From the IMG/VR virus record IMGVR_UViG_3300048591_000101, positions 1 through 31,319 of that record: a stretch of 31,319 bases of DNA; one strand, given 5' to 3'. Below the pieces are notes generated by a model, which saw only the letters and a program-made list of their open reading frames with translations, was not told the origin of the DNA and searched no databases. Below, piece by piece: positions 17,422 to 25,077 of the stretch (position 1 is its first letter; every line of letters begins with the position of its first letter). Made by a program: the position numbers and the translations under genes. This stretch comes from a virus.

Positions 17422-18423
17422 TTAGGATACGGTGGCTTCATTGCACCGGAGCGCGTCACAAGTACGCACCGGGATGCCACGAAGCATGGTTTTCGGCTTG
17501 CCTTCTTCCTCGCCGACGTTCAGGTAGACGTTGCTCTTGCTCAGCGCCTGAAGATCAAGGAACTCCTTGACCGTCCGGTTGGCGTAGAACGCGCAACGAC
17601 CCATGCCGGGAGTCGGAATGCGATGGATGGCCTTGACCATGTTGTTGATAAGCGGAACAGCCGTGCCAGCCGTATCAAGCTGCGACTCGTCGATGTTGGC
17701 AATACGCACCGCGTAACGCCAGTCGCGCAGCGCGATACCGCACTTCCACTGCCACTGATCCTGATAGGCCCGCAGACGGGTGCCTGCCATGCCAGCAGTC
17801 GTCTCAACGGTCACTTCGCCATGATCGTTGTGAACCAGACCGGCTTGCGAACCCTTCGGGAAAATGCCGTGAACAGTCTGACCGCCCCAGCAGATCAGCC
17901 AGACCGACATGTTGTCGGAGCCTGACGGAGATGCGGTTGCGCTCAGGATGTTCTTGCCGTTTGCAGCAGAAGTCGAAGAATACCGGGCAGCCAGACCGGT
18001 GAATTCCTCGGGAGCGGTGCTGGAATTGCCGTAGAACAGAGTATCGGCCATTTCCTGATTCATCGCCTCGATGAACGCCTGAGCCTCAGACAGACGGAAC
18101 GCCGGGGTATTGCCGTTCAGCATGGCAAGGTCTTTATCAACCTCGGACCACGCTTCCAGGATGCCGCACGCCTCGTCGATCTGTGCCGTGGTGCTTTTCG
18201 ACGGCTGGACGCCGTTGTTGAGCAAGCGCCATGCAGCAGTCGGCAGACCAGTGCGAACGGTCGTCCGATGGCCGGTAGGCAGATTGCCTTCAGCCCACAG
18301 CATGTCGATCAGGATGTCGTTTGTCTGACTCAACATTTCAACGATGGAAGGAACCTTGCCATCGGGGTCAAGCCGCTTTGCCCAGTCGGCAATCGTCAGT
18401 ACGTTTGCGCCAAGAGTAGCCAT
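17422..18423 (-). CDS. Major capsid protein
   Basis: This is a 333-aa protein, MATLGANVLTIADWAKRLDPDGKVPSIVEML onward, of the BPP-1/Bcep-type podoviral capsid family (HK97-like fold by family knowledge). Supporting segments are ILIDMLWAEGNLPTGHRTTVRTGLP, LNGNTPAFRLSEAQAFIEAMNQEMADTLFYG, GKNILSAT and KTMLRGIPVRTCDALRCNEA at the C-terminus, where the new capsid subunit usually ends in a V-R-x-x-D-A-L/I motif. The length is normal. It lies between scaffold and cement genes, with GAGG upstream of ATG. Confidence 0.88.
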   Translation of the reverse strand: MATLGANVLTIADWAKRLDPDGKVPSIVEMLSQTNDILIDMLWAEGNLPTGHRTTVRTGLPTAAWRLLNNGVQPSKSTTAQIDEACGILEAWSEVDKDLAMLNGNTPAFRLSEAQAFIEAMNQEMADTLFYGNSSTAPEEFTGLAARYSSTSAANGKNILSATASPSGSDNMSVWLICWGGQTVHGIFPKGSQAGLVHNDHGEVTVETTAGMAGTRLRAYQDQWQWKCGIALRDWRYAVRIANIDESQLDTAGTAVPLINNMVKAIHRIPTPGMGRCAFYANRTVKEFLDLQALSKSNVYLNVGEEEGKPKTMLRGIPVRTCDALRCNEATVS

Positions 18424-18446
18424 GATTTAAGTCCTCACCTGTGGAG

Positions 18447-19061
18447 CTATTTAGCCCCGTAAAACAACTCTGCCGTATCGACAGCGGCGGCGGATTTGCT
18501 TCCGCGCACGACACTATCTTCCGACAGCTTTTTACCGACGTTCAGACAAAACCGGATCAACTCCGGGTGATTGCCAAGCCCAGTCTCGTTGAGCATCTTT
18601 GCCAGTTCTGGCGAACCAAAGTCGCTGATCGCCTTCTGTGCGACTGCGATGTTGGCCCCAAACTTGTCGCCGCCATACTCTTTGTCGGCTTGGGCTGTCT
18701 TGGCCCATTCGGCAACGGTATCGCCGATCAGCTTCTGCTGTGCCTCCGCGAGCTTTGCGACTTGCCCTGCGTACAGATCAACGACCTTCTGTGCGCCTTC
18801 CTGAGTCATCCCAAGCGATTTTGCAATGGGTTCAAACTCAGCCAGCACAGTCGAGTCGAGTTCCGTACCTTCAGGCAGTTTGAAAGCCTCATATTTCTCC
18901 GGCACGACAGGGGCGGCAGCCGCTTCCTCCGTCTTGCCGGTCGTCTCTGTCGTCTGTCCAGTATCGCTACTGGCGACAACAGCCTTGTCGTCAGCCTGAC
19001 CATCGCCCGCAGCCGCGTCGGTTGTTGCCTGTGCGGTAAGGACTGTTTCAGTCTGAGTCAT
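18447..19061 (-). CDS. Capsid scaffolding protein
   Basis: The 204-aa acidic product has a disordered Asp/Thr/Ala-rich N-terminus (residues 1-52), then VPEKYEAFKLPEGTELDS, EFEPIAKSLGMTQEGAQKVVDLYA and LAEAQQKLIGDTVAEWAKTAQAD. This is the usual build of podoviral scaffolds, located directly before the capsid gene. Scaffolds line the inside of the procapsid and leave on maturation. Older annotations sometimes call such proteins peptidases, but no protease motif is visible. It overlaps the Bbp19-like gene by 14 bp. Confidence 0.8.
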   Translation of the reverse strand: MTQTETVLTAQATTDAAAGDGQADDKAVVASSDTGQTTETTGKTEEAAAAPVVPEKYEAFKLPEGTELDSTVLAEFEPIAKSLGMTQEGAQKVVDLYAGQVAKLAEAQQKLIGDTVAEWAKTAQADKEYGGDKFGANIAVAQKAISDFGSPELAKMLNETGLGNHPELIRFCLNVGKKLSEDSVVRGSKSAAAVDTAELFYGAK

Positions 19062-19368
19062 CGGATTCCTCTACTTTTTCCAGCGGCCTCTCAGCCGGTT
19101 TACGCAACAGATCGGTCAGCAGTTCTGGCGATATGAACGCTATCTCGTTCATGATCCCGACCCCTACACTGCGAACCCCCTCTTTCCAGTACATCCGGCT
19201 ACCGTTAGGGTCTAACGACACGCCGAACACGTTGCACTGCACTAGTAGGCGTGAGATATACCGCTTCCCTTCAGGCGTTGCAACAATTTTTCGCAAGTCC
19301 TCAAGTTCTTCGTTGCGCCTGGTCGCCTGTTCCTCACGCGCCTGACGGGTCGTTGTCGGCTTGCTCAT
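19048..19368 (-). CDS. Bbp19-like small phage protein
   Basis: The 106-aa product contains the core EELEDLRKIVATPEGKRYISRLLVQCNVFGVSL, then GVRSVGVGIMNEIAFISPELLTDLL. This matches the short Bbp19-like domain found between portal and scaffold genes in BPP-1-related phages: D-h-r-x-h-h-x-T/P-x-G-R-R/Y-h-h-x-R-L-L...F...EGxRxVGhxh. Function is unknown. Its start is coupled to the portal stop by ATGA (19365-19368). Confidence 0.8.
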   Translation of the reverse strand: MSKPTTTRQAREEQATRRNEELEDLRKIVATPEGKRYISRLLVQCNVFGVSLDPNGSRMYWKEGVRSVGVGIMNEIAFISPELLTDLLRKPAERPLEKVEESDDSD

Positions 19369-21068
19369 CCGGCCAGAGCCTCACCAATGTTGGTCAGTGC
19401 CGTATCCCCACCAGTCGGCGTCTCGCCGAGCATCTTCACCGTCTTAGCCATCTCTGGCATCTGCTGCGCGGCCTGCGCCGCCTGCGCCTGCTCTGCCCGT
19501 GCCGCTCGTATCTCTGCAACTACCTTGTCGTCGCGCACGACTGTCGGCGGAATGCCCTGCGACTGCGTGTACTCGTCAATCAACTGATCGAAGTCCACCT
19601 TGTCGCGGGCATCCGGGTCAATGCCAGCTATCGACGTGACAAACGCCACGGTGCGCTCAAGACCACCAGTAGCTACCATGCGCTGTGCCTGCGCCATGAT
19701 GCTGATGTACTCGACCTTCAGATCTATCTCCGCCAACTCAGGCGGCGGCGGCGGCAGCAATGGCGTGCCCATCAGCTTGCCTTCCCAGTACGGCTTACTG
19801 CGCCGAACCATGATGTTGAACGTCCTGTCGATCAGGTTATCCAACACTTCATCGTTCAACCGCTCAAGCACCGGCCCGAGCTGCAACAGCTTTTCCTCGT
19901 GCCGCTCGTCAATCTCACGCGCCGTAATCTCGCGCCGATCACTCTGCGAAATCATCAGAAACAGATTCTCGTACATCGCAATCTTGATGCGTTCCTGAAT
20001 CTCCCGTATGTCGAGCATCAGTGCCTGAATCTCAGGCTTGATCGTATACGCCGGGGCGAACCCCGTGTTCTGTTCAGAAAATACCGTCATGCCTGGCAAC
20101 GCCGATGGCATGTCGTTCCGCATGGAAGGATGGGCAACCATCGGCGGGTCAACGTGCTTGTCGATGGCCTGCGCTTTGCGCTTCTGCTGTAGCTGCAACG
20201 CCCGTGCATCGCCGAGCGCGTCCATCGCGGGACTCGACCCATACACCTCGTCGCTCGTCACTTCCCACCGACCGGCCATGACAGGGTTTTCGTGGTAGCC
20301 CTGCTTGCTCAGAAACTTGTCCTGAGCGTCACCTTCAGACGCCTCGTAGTACACAGACAAGGCTCCCATGCCCTTCGCGCCAGAAGCGCCAATCTCACGG
20401 TCGCCGTTTGGAGTGATGATATGCACAACGTCGATCTGCTGCTCAAAGTTCCCCGACCGAACCAGATTCTCAACCTGCGGCGACAGGGCGGCGCGTCCGA
20501 ACTTCTGCACCAACTGCCGAACCGTCAGCCTGAAATCGCGCACGAACGTATCGTTCTGCAAGTCGGAATTGTTCGCCAAGTAGTACGACCCGATGGTGAA
20601 CGGCTGGCAGCGAATAACCTCAGTCGGATGGTCGTCTACAAGCATCGCCATCGTGCCAAAGACGCCCAACTCGCTGTAAACAACCGGCAGCGTGTTGTAC
20701 AGATTCGACCGAGAGAACACGTCCCGCATACGCTGCTCGACCGCGTACAGCCATTGCTTGACGGGCACATACTCCATTAGCCCCAGGTCAGGCGTCGTGA
20801 GCCTGAACCACGGACGCGCCGGAGAAGTCAGACCGGCCATCAGCCCTGACGCCAATGTGCGGGCCGCGTAGCGCGGCGTGCCGTCGATCAGCTTCTGGTT
20901 TCTCTTGTCGCCGCGCCTCGATGTGCTGTTGCTCTGAACGCCCAACCACTCACCGCGCCTCGGCAGGAAATGGTCTGACAGGTCGCGCCAGTGAGGCTCC
21001 CAGGATGCTCGATCCTGCTTCAGTGCCGATACCAGCCGCCCGTATCGCTTGCGCTCAGTCTCCGCCAT
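19365..21068 (-). CDS. Portal protein (head-to-tail connector)
   Basis: The 567-aa product begins MAETERKRYGRLVSALKQDRASWEPHWRDL. Supporting family segments are LPRRGEW, KLIDGTPRYAARTLASGLMAGLTSPARPWFRL, VYSELGVFGTMAML and QKRKAQAIDKHVDPPM, all typical of the bacteriophage head-to-tail connecting protein family (Pfam PF12236 by memory). Twelve copies form the ring through which DNA is packaged and ejected. The C-terminal 70 residues are Ala/Gln-rich (AEIRAARAEQAQAAQAAQQ), probably the barrel helix. Normal length. Confidence 0.92.
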   Translation of the reverse strand: MAETERKRYGRLVSALKQDRASWEPHWRDLSDHFLPRRGEWLGVQSNSTSRRGDKRNQKLIDGTPRYAARTLASGLMAGLTSPARPWFRLTTPDLGLMEYVPVKQWLYAVEQRMRDVFSRSNLYNTLPVVYSELGVFGTMAMLVDDHPTEVIRCQPFTIGSYYLANNSDLQNDTFVRDFRLTVRQLVQKFGRAALSPQVENLVRSGNFEQQIDVVHIITPNGDREIGASGAKGMGALSVYYEASEGDAQDKFLSKQGYHENPVMAGRWEVTSDEVYGSSPAMDALGDARALQLQQKRKAQAIDKHVDPPMVAHPSMRNDMPSALPGMTVFSEQNTGFAPAYTIKPEIQALMLDIREIQERIKIAMYENLFLMISQSDRREITAREIDERHEEKLLQLGPVLERLNDEVLDNLIDRTFNIMVRRSKPYWEGKLMGTPLLPPPPPELAEIDLKVEYISIMAQAQRMVATGGLERTVAFVTSIAGIDPDARDKVDFDQLIDEYTQSQGIPPTVVRDDKVVAEIRAARAEQAQAAQAAQQMPEMAKTVKMLGETPTGGDTALTNIGEALAG

Positions 21069-21079
21069 CGCCGCGCCCC

Positions 21080-21649
21080 TTACTGCCCGAGCAGTGTCTT
21101 AGCTCCGAACGATGGCAGACCGCCACCATTTGTCAGCAGCGTACTCGCCCGACCAGACGCGCCCATTGCACGCGCCCGGTTGCGGGCTGTCTTGCGGGCT
21201 GCGTCGTAGTCTTGCAACACCGATCCACCTGGCATCTGCGCTGTCGGCGTCTTTTGATTCGCCAGCAGCGGGCCAGCGGCACCAGCCACCGTCGCGCCAA
21301 CCTTTGCTGCGGTCGCTATCTTAGCTGCCGTCGCCGCGTTAGCCGCCTCAGTCGCGCCAACCGCTCCAGTCACGTTGCTCAAACTCGCCGCCCCAACCTT
21401 CGACGCCAGCGCCGCGTCAACACCGCCAGTCGTCAGTGCGCCACCGACGCCGGATGCGCCTGCCGCACCAGCACCCGCCGTACCTGCGGCTCCTGCGGCT
21501 CCTGCACTAGCTGCACCAGCGCCACCAGCACTAGCCGCACCACCAGCACCCGCAGCACCCGCCGCACTCAATCCGCCATATGCAGCCGCGCCAATGCCCG
21601 TGACAGCAGCCGCCAAGCCCGCAACCTTGATAACCTTCGCGTTACACAT
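21080..21649 (-). CDS. Ala/Gly-rich virion-associated protein
   Basis: This is a 189-aa protein with AGGAGA five bases before ATG 21649. It starts MCNAKVIKVAGLAAAVTG, echoing the MCN start of the gp14-like protein. It has an extremely Ala/Gly-rich middle (residues 20-75, AAGAAGAGGAASAGGAGAASA) and a more conserved C-terminus with VLQDYDAARKTARNRARAMGASGRASTLLT and KTLLGQ. Short proteins with such a TLLTxGxG...KTLLG ending occur between terminase and portal genes in podoviruses. They are probably minor virion components, perhaps membrane-active during ejection. The role is inferred. Confidence 0.7.
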   Translation of the reverse strand: MCNAKVIKVAGLAAAVTGIGAAAYGGLSAAGAAGAGGAASAGGAGAASAGAAGAAGTAGAGAAGASGVGGALTTGGVDAALASKVGAASLSNVTGAVGATEAANAATAAKIATAAKVGATVAGAAGPLLANQKTPTAQMPGGSVLQDYDAARKTARNRARAMGASGRASTLLTNGGGLPSFGAKTLLGQ

Positions 21650-21661
21650 CCACGTCTCCTG

Positions 21662-23140
21662 TCAATGCAACCGGGCTATCCGCCCTTCCTCGGCCTCGTC
21701 GCGTTGCCACGGATCATAGTCCTGCACTGCGGTAATACCAAACTCTTTCTGTGCCCGCGCCAACCGCCCACGCGCACGACCCTCTATCGGATACGCAAAC
21801 GTCAACGCCAACGCATCTCCCCAGTCAGGCGACCGACCCAACCGCGCCTTGATCTGATCCTTGTCCTCAATCATCAGCTTGTCTGCCCGAAACGTATACG
21901 TCGGCTCCGTCAGGTCAGCAATCAACTCCGGTATGTTCGGCAACCACCCGCCACCCTTCACCCACTCCGCCATCAGAAACCACATCTCAGCACGCTTGTT
22001 CAAATACTTCCCAGTGTTCATCGCCCGACCGCTGAACGGCACACCTATCGGCGACCGACCCAACCGACGCAAATTGTCGATCCACCCACTCCCGTACCCG
22101 CCCGTGTCGTCCACGAAGCACGCATCAGCGTCCACCGCACCCCACTCCAGCGACACATGCGCCGCACCACTCACCGAGTCCATGTTCCGCCACAGCCTCG
22201 GCTCAAATACCTTCCGACCCTGGCGGCGCATCAGCACGCTCGCGTCATCACCAAACCGCGCCACGTCTACACCCATCACGACAGCATCACCCTCCCATAC
22301 CAGCGGCTCATACCGGCGCGATACCGCCTCCATCACATCCCCCAACCCCAACAAGCTGTTCAAACTCGACGGCGGAAACCGCCCAAATACGTTCACCAGC
22401 ACCCACGGGTTCTCCGCCCCGTACATCCCAATCTGCTGTCGCGCCCACTCCGCACTCACACGACTCGACCTCAACGGACTGTCTGGATCCCCCGTTATCT
22501 CCGTCACATGCCACAGCGCCCGATCCCGCGTCGCCGCCCGATACAACGGACCACTCAGCATCGTCGGATTACCAGCCTGTACAATGTGACCCTCAATGCA
22601 CGACGACAACCCAGCCTCAGCCGTCGCCATCACCGCGTCCGGTATGCCCCCGCTCTCGTCCAACAAGAACATGATGTAATCCGCGTGCAAACCCGCCAAC
22701 GTATCCGCCTGCGCCTTCGGATCACCACTCTTGGGCCACGTCCTCGCACTCATGAACCACGTCTCGGGATACTGCTTGCTGCTGATCCGTGTCTTGGTCC
22801 ACGAAAATAACTCCGTCAGCAATACCGACTTCTGCTGCCACTTCGCCATCTCCGCCCACAAATTGTCCGACAAGTTATCCCCAGTCACGCTCGTCGCCGC
22901 TATCTTCGGAAATGGCCGCGTCAACAAAAAATTCCACGCCAACCACGACAGCAACGCTGTCTTACCAGGTCCTTTGCACGCCTGCATCGCCAACCGCTGA
23001 TTCCCAGGAAATGCCTCCAACACCCTCACCTGCCACGCATCAGGCTCTACCCCAAATAACTCCCGCACCATCAGCGCCGGACTATCCTTCCAACGCGGCA
23101 ACCGCTCCGCAAACGCCGCCTGTACGTCAGCCGTTAACAC
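21662..23140 (-). CDS. terL: Terminase large subunit (packaging ATPase-nuclease)
   Basis: A 492-aa protein starts with GTG at 23140, with GAGGG about seven bases upstream. The ATPase domain has Walker A ACKGPGKT (residues 54-61) and Walker B FLLDES (158-163, with catalytic E162). The RNase H-like nuclease has D292 in GVDVARFGDD, D344/D345 in CFVDDTGG and D442 in SPDWGDAL. It drives DNA translocation into the prohead and cuts the concatemer. Coding-strand composition is unusual: the plus strand here is markedly C-rich (30 C versus 11 G in 22081-22140), and codons often end in G (GCG, CGG, ACG), unlike the ejection gene. This suggests a different recombination history. Confidence 0.93.
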   Translation of the reverse strand: MLTADVQAAFAERLPRWKDSPALMVRELFGVEPDAWQVRVLEAFPGNQRLAMQACKGPGKTALLSWLAWNFLLTRPFPKIAATSVTGDNLSDNLWAEMAKWQQKSVLLTELFSWTKTRISSKQYPETWFMSARTWPKSGDPKAQADTLAGLHADYIMFLLDESGGIPDAVMATAEAGLSSCIEGHIVQAGNPTMLSGPLYRAATRDRALWHVTEITGDPDSPLRSSRVSAEWARQQIGMYGAENPWVLVNVFGRFPPSSLNSLLGLGDVMEAVSRRYEPLVWEGDAVVMGVDVARFGDDASVLMRRQGRKVFEPRLWRNMDSVSGAAHVSLEWGAVDADACFVDDTGGYGSGWIDNLRRLGRSPIGVPFSGRAMNTGKYLNKRAEMWFLMAEWVKGGGWLPNIPELIADLTEPTYTFRADKLMIEDKDQIKARLGRSPDWGDALALTFAYPIEGRARGRLARAQKEFGITAVQDYDPWQRDEAEEGRIARLH

Positions 23141-23225
23141 AACTAGCCCTCACTTATATGCCCTCGCTGTAATTTTGTGGTGACAAGAGCAGCGGAATTT
23201 TGTGGATTTTTTCAAGCACCCCCCC
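23141..23225. other. Interval between terminase genes with direct repeats
   Basis: This 85-bp interval is AT-richer than its neighbours. AATTTTGTGG occurs twice, at 23171-23180 and 23196-23205, 25 bp apart. A run of eight C (23219-23226) abuts the small terminase stop. Terminase recognition sites often lie in or next to the small subunit gene, so this could be part of a packaging site, but that is only a suggestion. Confidence 0.4.
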
Positions 23226-23846
23226 CTACCCGCGCTCATGGGACTCCGGCGAAAACCCCGGGTCGCCCGGTGTCGGCGGAAGGGGACCCATCTGCTGCGC
23301 GGTTGCGCCGGCAGGCGCTGCATCATGCTCGATGGTCGCGCCTTGCTCGATGGCACGCATAGCCTGAGGTGCTGCTAACCCTGCTGCCTGCAGGACGGCC
23401 AGCCAGTCGAGCGCGTCAGTAGTCGCGGCCTGCTTGGGCGGGTCGTAGGTGCTGCGGTTGCGAACTCGCATGAGGAATTGCCTAGTTTCGATCCTGAGAC
23501 GGTCGCGTGTCGTGTCGGCATCGTCTGCGCCGTCTGCTATCTGCACCAGCTCATCCGACCAGGCATCAGCCTGTAGTTCTAGCGCCTGCTGATACCGGCC
23601 GGCGAACCCGGCCACATCGTCGACCGCCCAGCGACGGACTGTCGCCGCACGCGGATATCCCGGCTGCTGGCATATGTCGGCCAGCGTCCGACCGTCTGCG
23701 AGCTGGTCGAGGATCGCGCCTGCCACGTCTGCGCTGTACGCGGTACTGACCGGAGCCGGGTCCATTGGGCAGTCGCCCGGCGGTCGCTCGATCGCGTCAA
23801 GCACGCGGGACGGCGGTGCATAGTCTAATCCTGGTGTCTGTCGCAT
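23226..23846 (-). CDS. terS: Terminase small subunit (Sf6 type)
   Basis: The product is 206 aa from ATG 23846; a start at 23765 (MDPAPVST) is also possible. The core LADGRTLADICQQPGYPRAATVRRWAV is a helix-turn-helix as in Sf6-like small terminases. It is followed by FAGRYQQALELQADAWSDELVQIADGADD and RLRIETRQFLMRVRNRSTYDPPKQ, the usual oligomerisation helices. The last 70 residues (Ala/Pro-rich, ending PGFSPESHERG) are longer than typical and probably disordered. It recognises the packaging site and recruits the large subunit. It is the first late gene, after the central noncoding region. Confidence 0.85.
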   Translation of the reverse strand: MRQTPGLDYAPPSRVLDAIERPPGDCPMDPAPVSTAYSADVAGAILDQLADGRTLADICQQPGYPRAATVRRWAVDDVAGFAGRYQQALELQADAWSDELVQIADGADDADTTRDRLRIETRQFLMRVRNRSTYDPPKQAATTDALDWLAVLQAAGLAAPQAMRAIEQGATIEHDAAPAGATAQQMGPLPPTPGDPGFSPESHERG

Positions 23847-24030
23847 GGCCGCGACCTTAGCACGGCGCCGCCAGACAGCCTATATGCCTGCCTGCTGATA
23901 GATGGCCTGTAGGCCCTGCCCTATGCCTGCCGGAGCCGTGACTGTGCGTTAGCGGCGATTGTGCGCGGTTCGCCTATTCGCTTGCAGGAATCGTGCCAAA
24001 TTGGCGCTATTTGGACGCCATTTTAGGTCG

Positions 24031-24224
24031 TTGTGCAGTGCAACTTTACATAATCTGTCAATGTTAGATAACACACGTAACCATGCGGGTTCTAACGTTC
24101 TCTGACGGTGACAAAAACAGGGTCCAGGCCACGCCCAGTATGGCTCTAACGCTCTTACTCTACTTTTCCAAACATTTTGCGTAAATGTGGTGCTGCTGTA
24201 TGCAGACCCTATTGTGCAGTGCAA
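24031..24224 (+). repeat. Direct repeat TTGTGCAGTGCAA, two copies
   Basis: An exact 13-mer occurs at 24031-24043 and 24212-24224, once just inside the left end and once near the centre of the large inverted repeat. The related GTTGTGCA is also present in inverse orientation at 24362-24369. The copies could be protein-binding sites; their relation to the larger structure is unclear. Confidence 0.7.
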
Positions 24225-24358
24225 GACAATATATATCAGTAATAGGGTAATAGAGAGTAAGAGCGTTAGGGCTATATGTGGCAAGGGTTTGAGGCTGATT
24301 TCGTCACCGTTAGATGACGTTAGAACCCGCGTCAATGCTGGGCCTCTCTAACAGAGAT

Positions 24359-24367
24359 TTATGCACA
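24359..24367 (+). promoter_or_regulatory. Consensus DnaA box TTATGCACA
   Basis: TTATGCACA fits the DnaA consensus TTATNCACA exactly. A related ATATGCACATAAC follows at 24378-24390, and TTATGCGCA (one mismatch) lies on the minus strand at 24442-24450. A cluster beside a large inverted repeat and near the primase gene is compatible with a replication origin. DnaA boxes also occur by chance. Confidence 0.45.
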
Positions 24368-24456
24368 ACGACCCAGAATATGCACATAACGGTCATTTTC
24401 CTCTTGCACCGCAAAAACGTGCTGCAACGCCGAAAACCGTATGCGCATAATCCAAA

Positions 24457-24470
24457 TTGACCTAGATCAA
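24457..24470. promoter_or_regulatory. FNR/ANR/DNR-like palindrome TTGACCTAGATCAA
   Basis: The 14-mer differs at one position from the FNR-type consensus TTGAT-N4-ATCAA and sits within AATTGA-N6-TCAATT, a perfect inverted repeat (24455-24472). A possible -10 TATTAC (24491-24496) lies about 27 bp downstream, placing the site centre near -40 from the implied start. This is the class II activation geometry. Regulation by a host oxygen- or nitric-oxide-sensing factor is inference. Confidence 0.4.
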
Positions 24471-24533
24471 TTCCCCGCTGCATTGCGGAATATTACGGTT
24501 TGGTAATGTTTGCCATATTGGCGTCATCGCATG

Positions 24534-24562
24534 TTGACACGTGATAACAATGCCCCTATTGT
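24534..24562 (+). promoter_or_regulatory. Sigma70 promoter of the 115-aa gene
   Basis: TTGACA (24534-24539), a 17-bp spacer and TATTGT (24557-24562) form a near-consensus promoter 34 bp before the ATG. The -35 is embedded in TTGACACGT, a 9-mer also present at the divergent promoter at 30658-30666, so both may respond to the same phage repressor. Confidence 0.75.
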
Positions 24563-24595
24563 CTACCCATCGACAACCACAAAAGGAGATAAATC

Positions 24596-24943
24596 ATGAG
24601 TACACCTAACAACGCCCGACATGTGGCATGGCATGTAATCCTGCACATGCAGCACAATGGATGGTGGCTGCACTCGGTCCATGACGGCAAAAAAACCGTC
24701 AATCTCGCGAGGCTCTCGCCGCATGAAGCCCGGTTGCGGGCGATGGAAACGATCTTCAGCCTGGACGATGCATCGCTGCGCTTCCTGCGCCCGCAGCCGG
24801 GCGACACCGAAACAGTCGTCCGCCACGTGTTGATGATCCCCAGCAACGGCGCGAAAATCGTCAGCGATTGGACCTGTGCCAAAGACGATAGTGACGGATT
24901 CGGAGCATGCATGCATGCTGCGCTGGCGATGTATGCAGCATGA
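24596..24943 (+). CDS. Unknown 115-aa protein in a moron-like cassette
   Basis: This is the only rightward gene in the interior of the window. The start at 24596 is set by a strong AAAAGGAGAT site and a consensus promoter upstream; an intrinsic terminator (25078-25105) closes the unit. The product begins MSTPNNARHVAWHVILHMQHNGWW and is rich in His and Trp near the start. It has LARLSPHEARLRAMETIFSL in the middle, two cysteines late (SDWTCAKDD, FGACMHAALAMY), and no signal peptide or membrane segment. I do not recognise the family. An autonomous promoter-gene-terminator unit in antisense to the surrounding operons is how phage morons are arranged; these often encode host-modifying or anti-defence functions. 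That is inference. Confidence 0.75.
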   Translation: MSTPNNARHVAWHVILHMQHNGWWLHSVHDGKKTVNLARLSPHEARLRAMETIFSLDDASLRFLRPQPGDTETVVRHVLMIPSNGAKIVSDWTCAKDDSDGFGACMHAALAMYAA

Positions 24944-25077
24944 TCGCTCGCACAGTGGCGCGCACACTAGCGATTATTGAGACGGATCAGCGCAGCCAAG
25001 CAGCCTAGCGGGCAGCGGGTTAGCAATAGCCTGCTGCACGATGAACCACTAACCAACCGCAGCCAGACCCACCCTTA

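Larger units (their letters stand above)
24026..24373. repeat. Large nested imperfect inverted repeat (~350 bp)
   Basis: Paired blocks share one centre near 24207.5. The outermost is GGTCGTTGTGCA (24026-24037) with its complement at 24362-24373. Then TGTTAGA at 24062-24068 pairs with 24347-24353. A 28-bp arm (24085-24112) pairs with 24303-24330 at 25 of 28 positions. A 23-bp arm (24139-24161) pairs with 24254-24276 at 21 of 23, including 16 perfect. The spacers between the last two blocks are both exactly 26 bp. The outermost pair is offset by 16 bp, an insertion on the left. The intervening spacers have diverged, so the blocks appear to be kept by selection. Confidence 0.85.
23847..24595. 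other. Central noncoding region: inverted repeats, candidate origin and promoters
   Basis: About 750 bp lie between the late operon and the rightward 115-aa gene. I find no convincing gene here; a 128-codon minus-strand frame is explained by the inverted repeat. From left to right it holds: a repeated TATGCCTGCC (23882 and 23922) and a GGCCTGTAGGCC hairpin (23904-23915); the large inverted repeat (24026-24373); a TTATGCACA DnaA box (24359-24367); an FNR-like palindrome (24457-24470); and a consensus promoter (24534-24562). The leftward late promoter should also lie here. One TTGACA on the minus strand (24056-24061) has no good -10 partner. Confidence 0.7.

Noticed and set aside
20855-22810. 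651-codon open frame on the plus strand opposite terminase
   Set aside because: Arg/Pro/Thr/His-rich with no recognisable domain; it lies opposite certain terminase and portal genes and is explained by the C-rich strand.
23949-24335. 128-codon minus-strand frame in the central region
   Set aside because: It lies across both arms of the inverted repeat, has no ribosome site, and its one hydrophobic stretch comes from the AT-rich loop.
24556-24967. Minus-strand frames of 118 and 134 codons opposite the 115-aa gene
   Set aside because: The plus strand has a consensus promoter, a strong ribosome site and a terminator; the minus frames have none of these.
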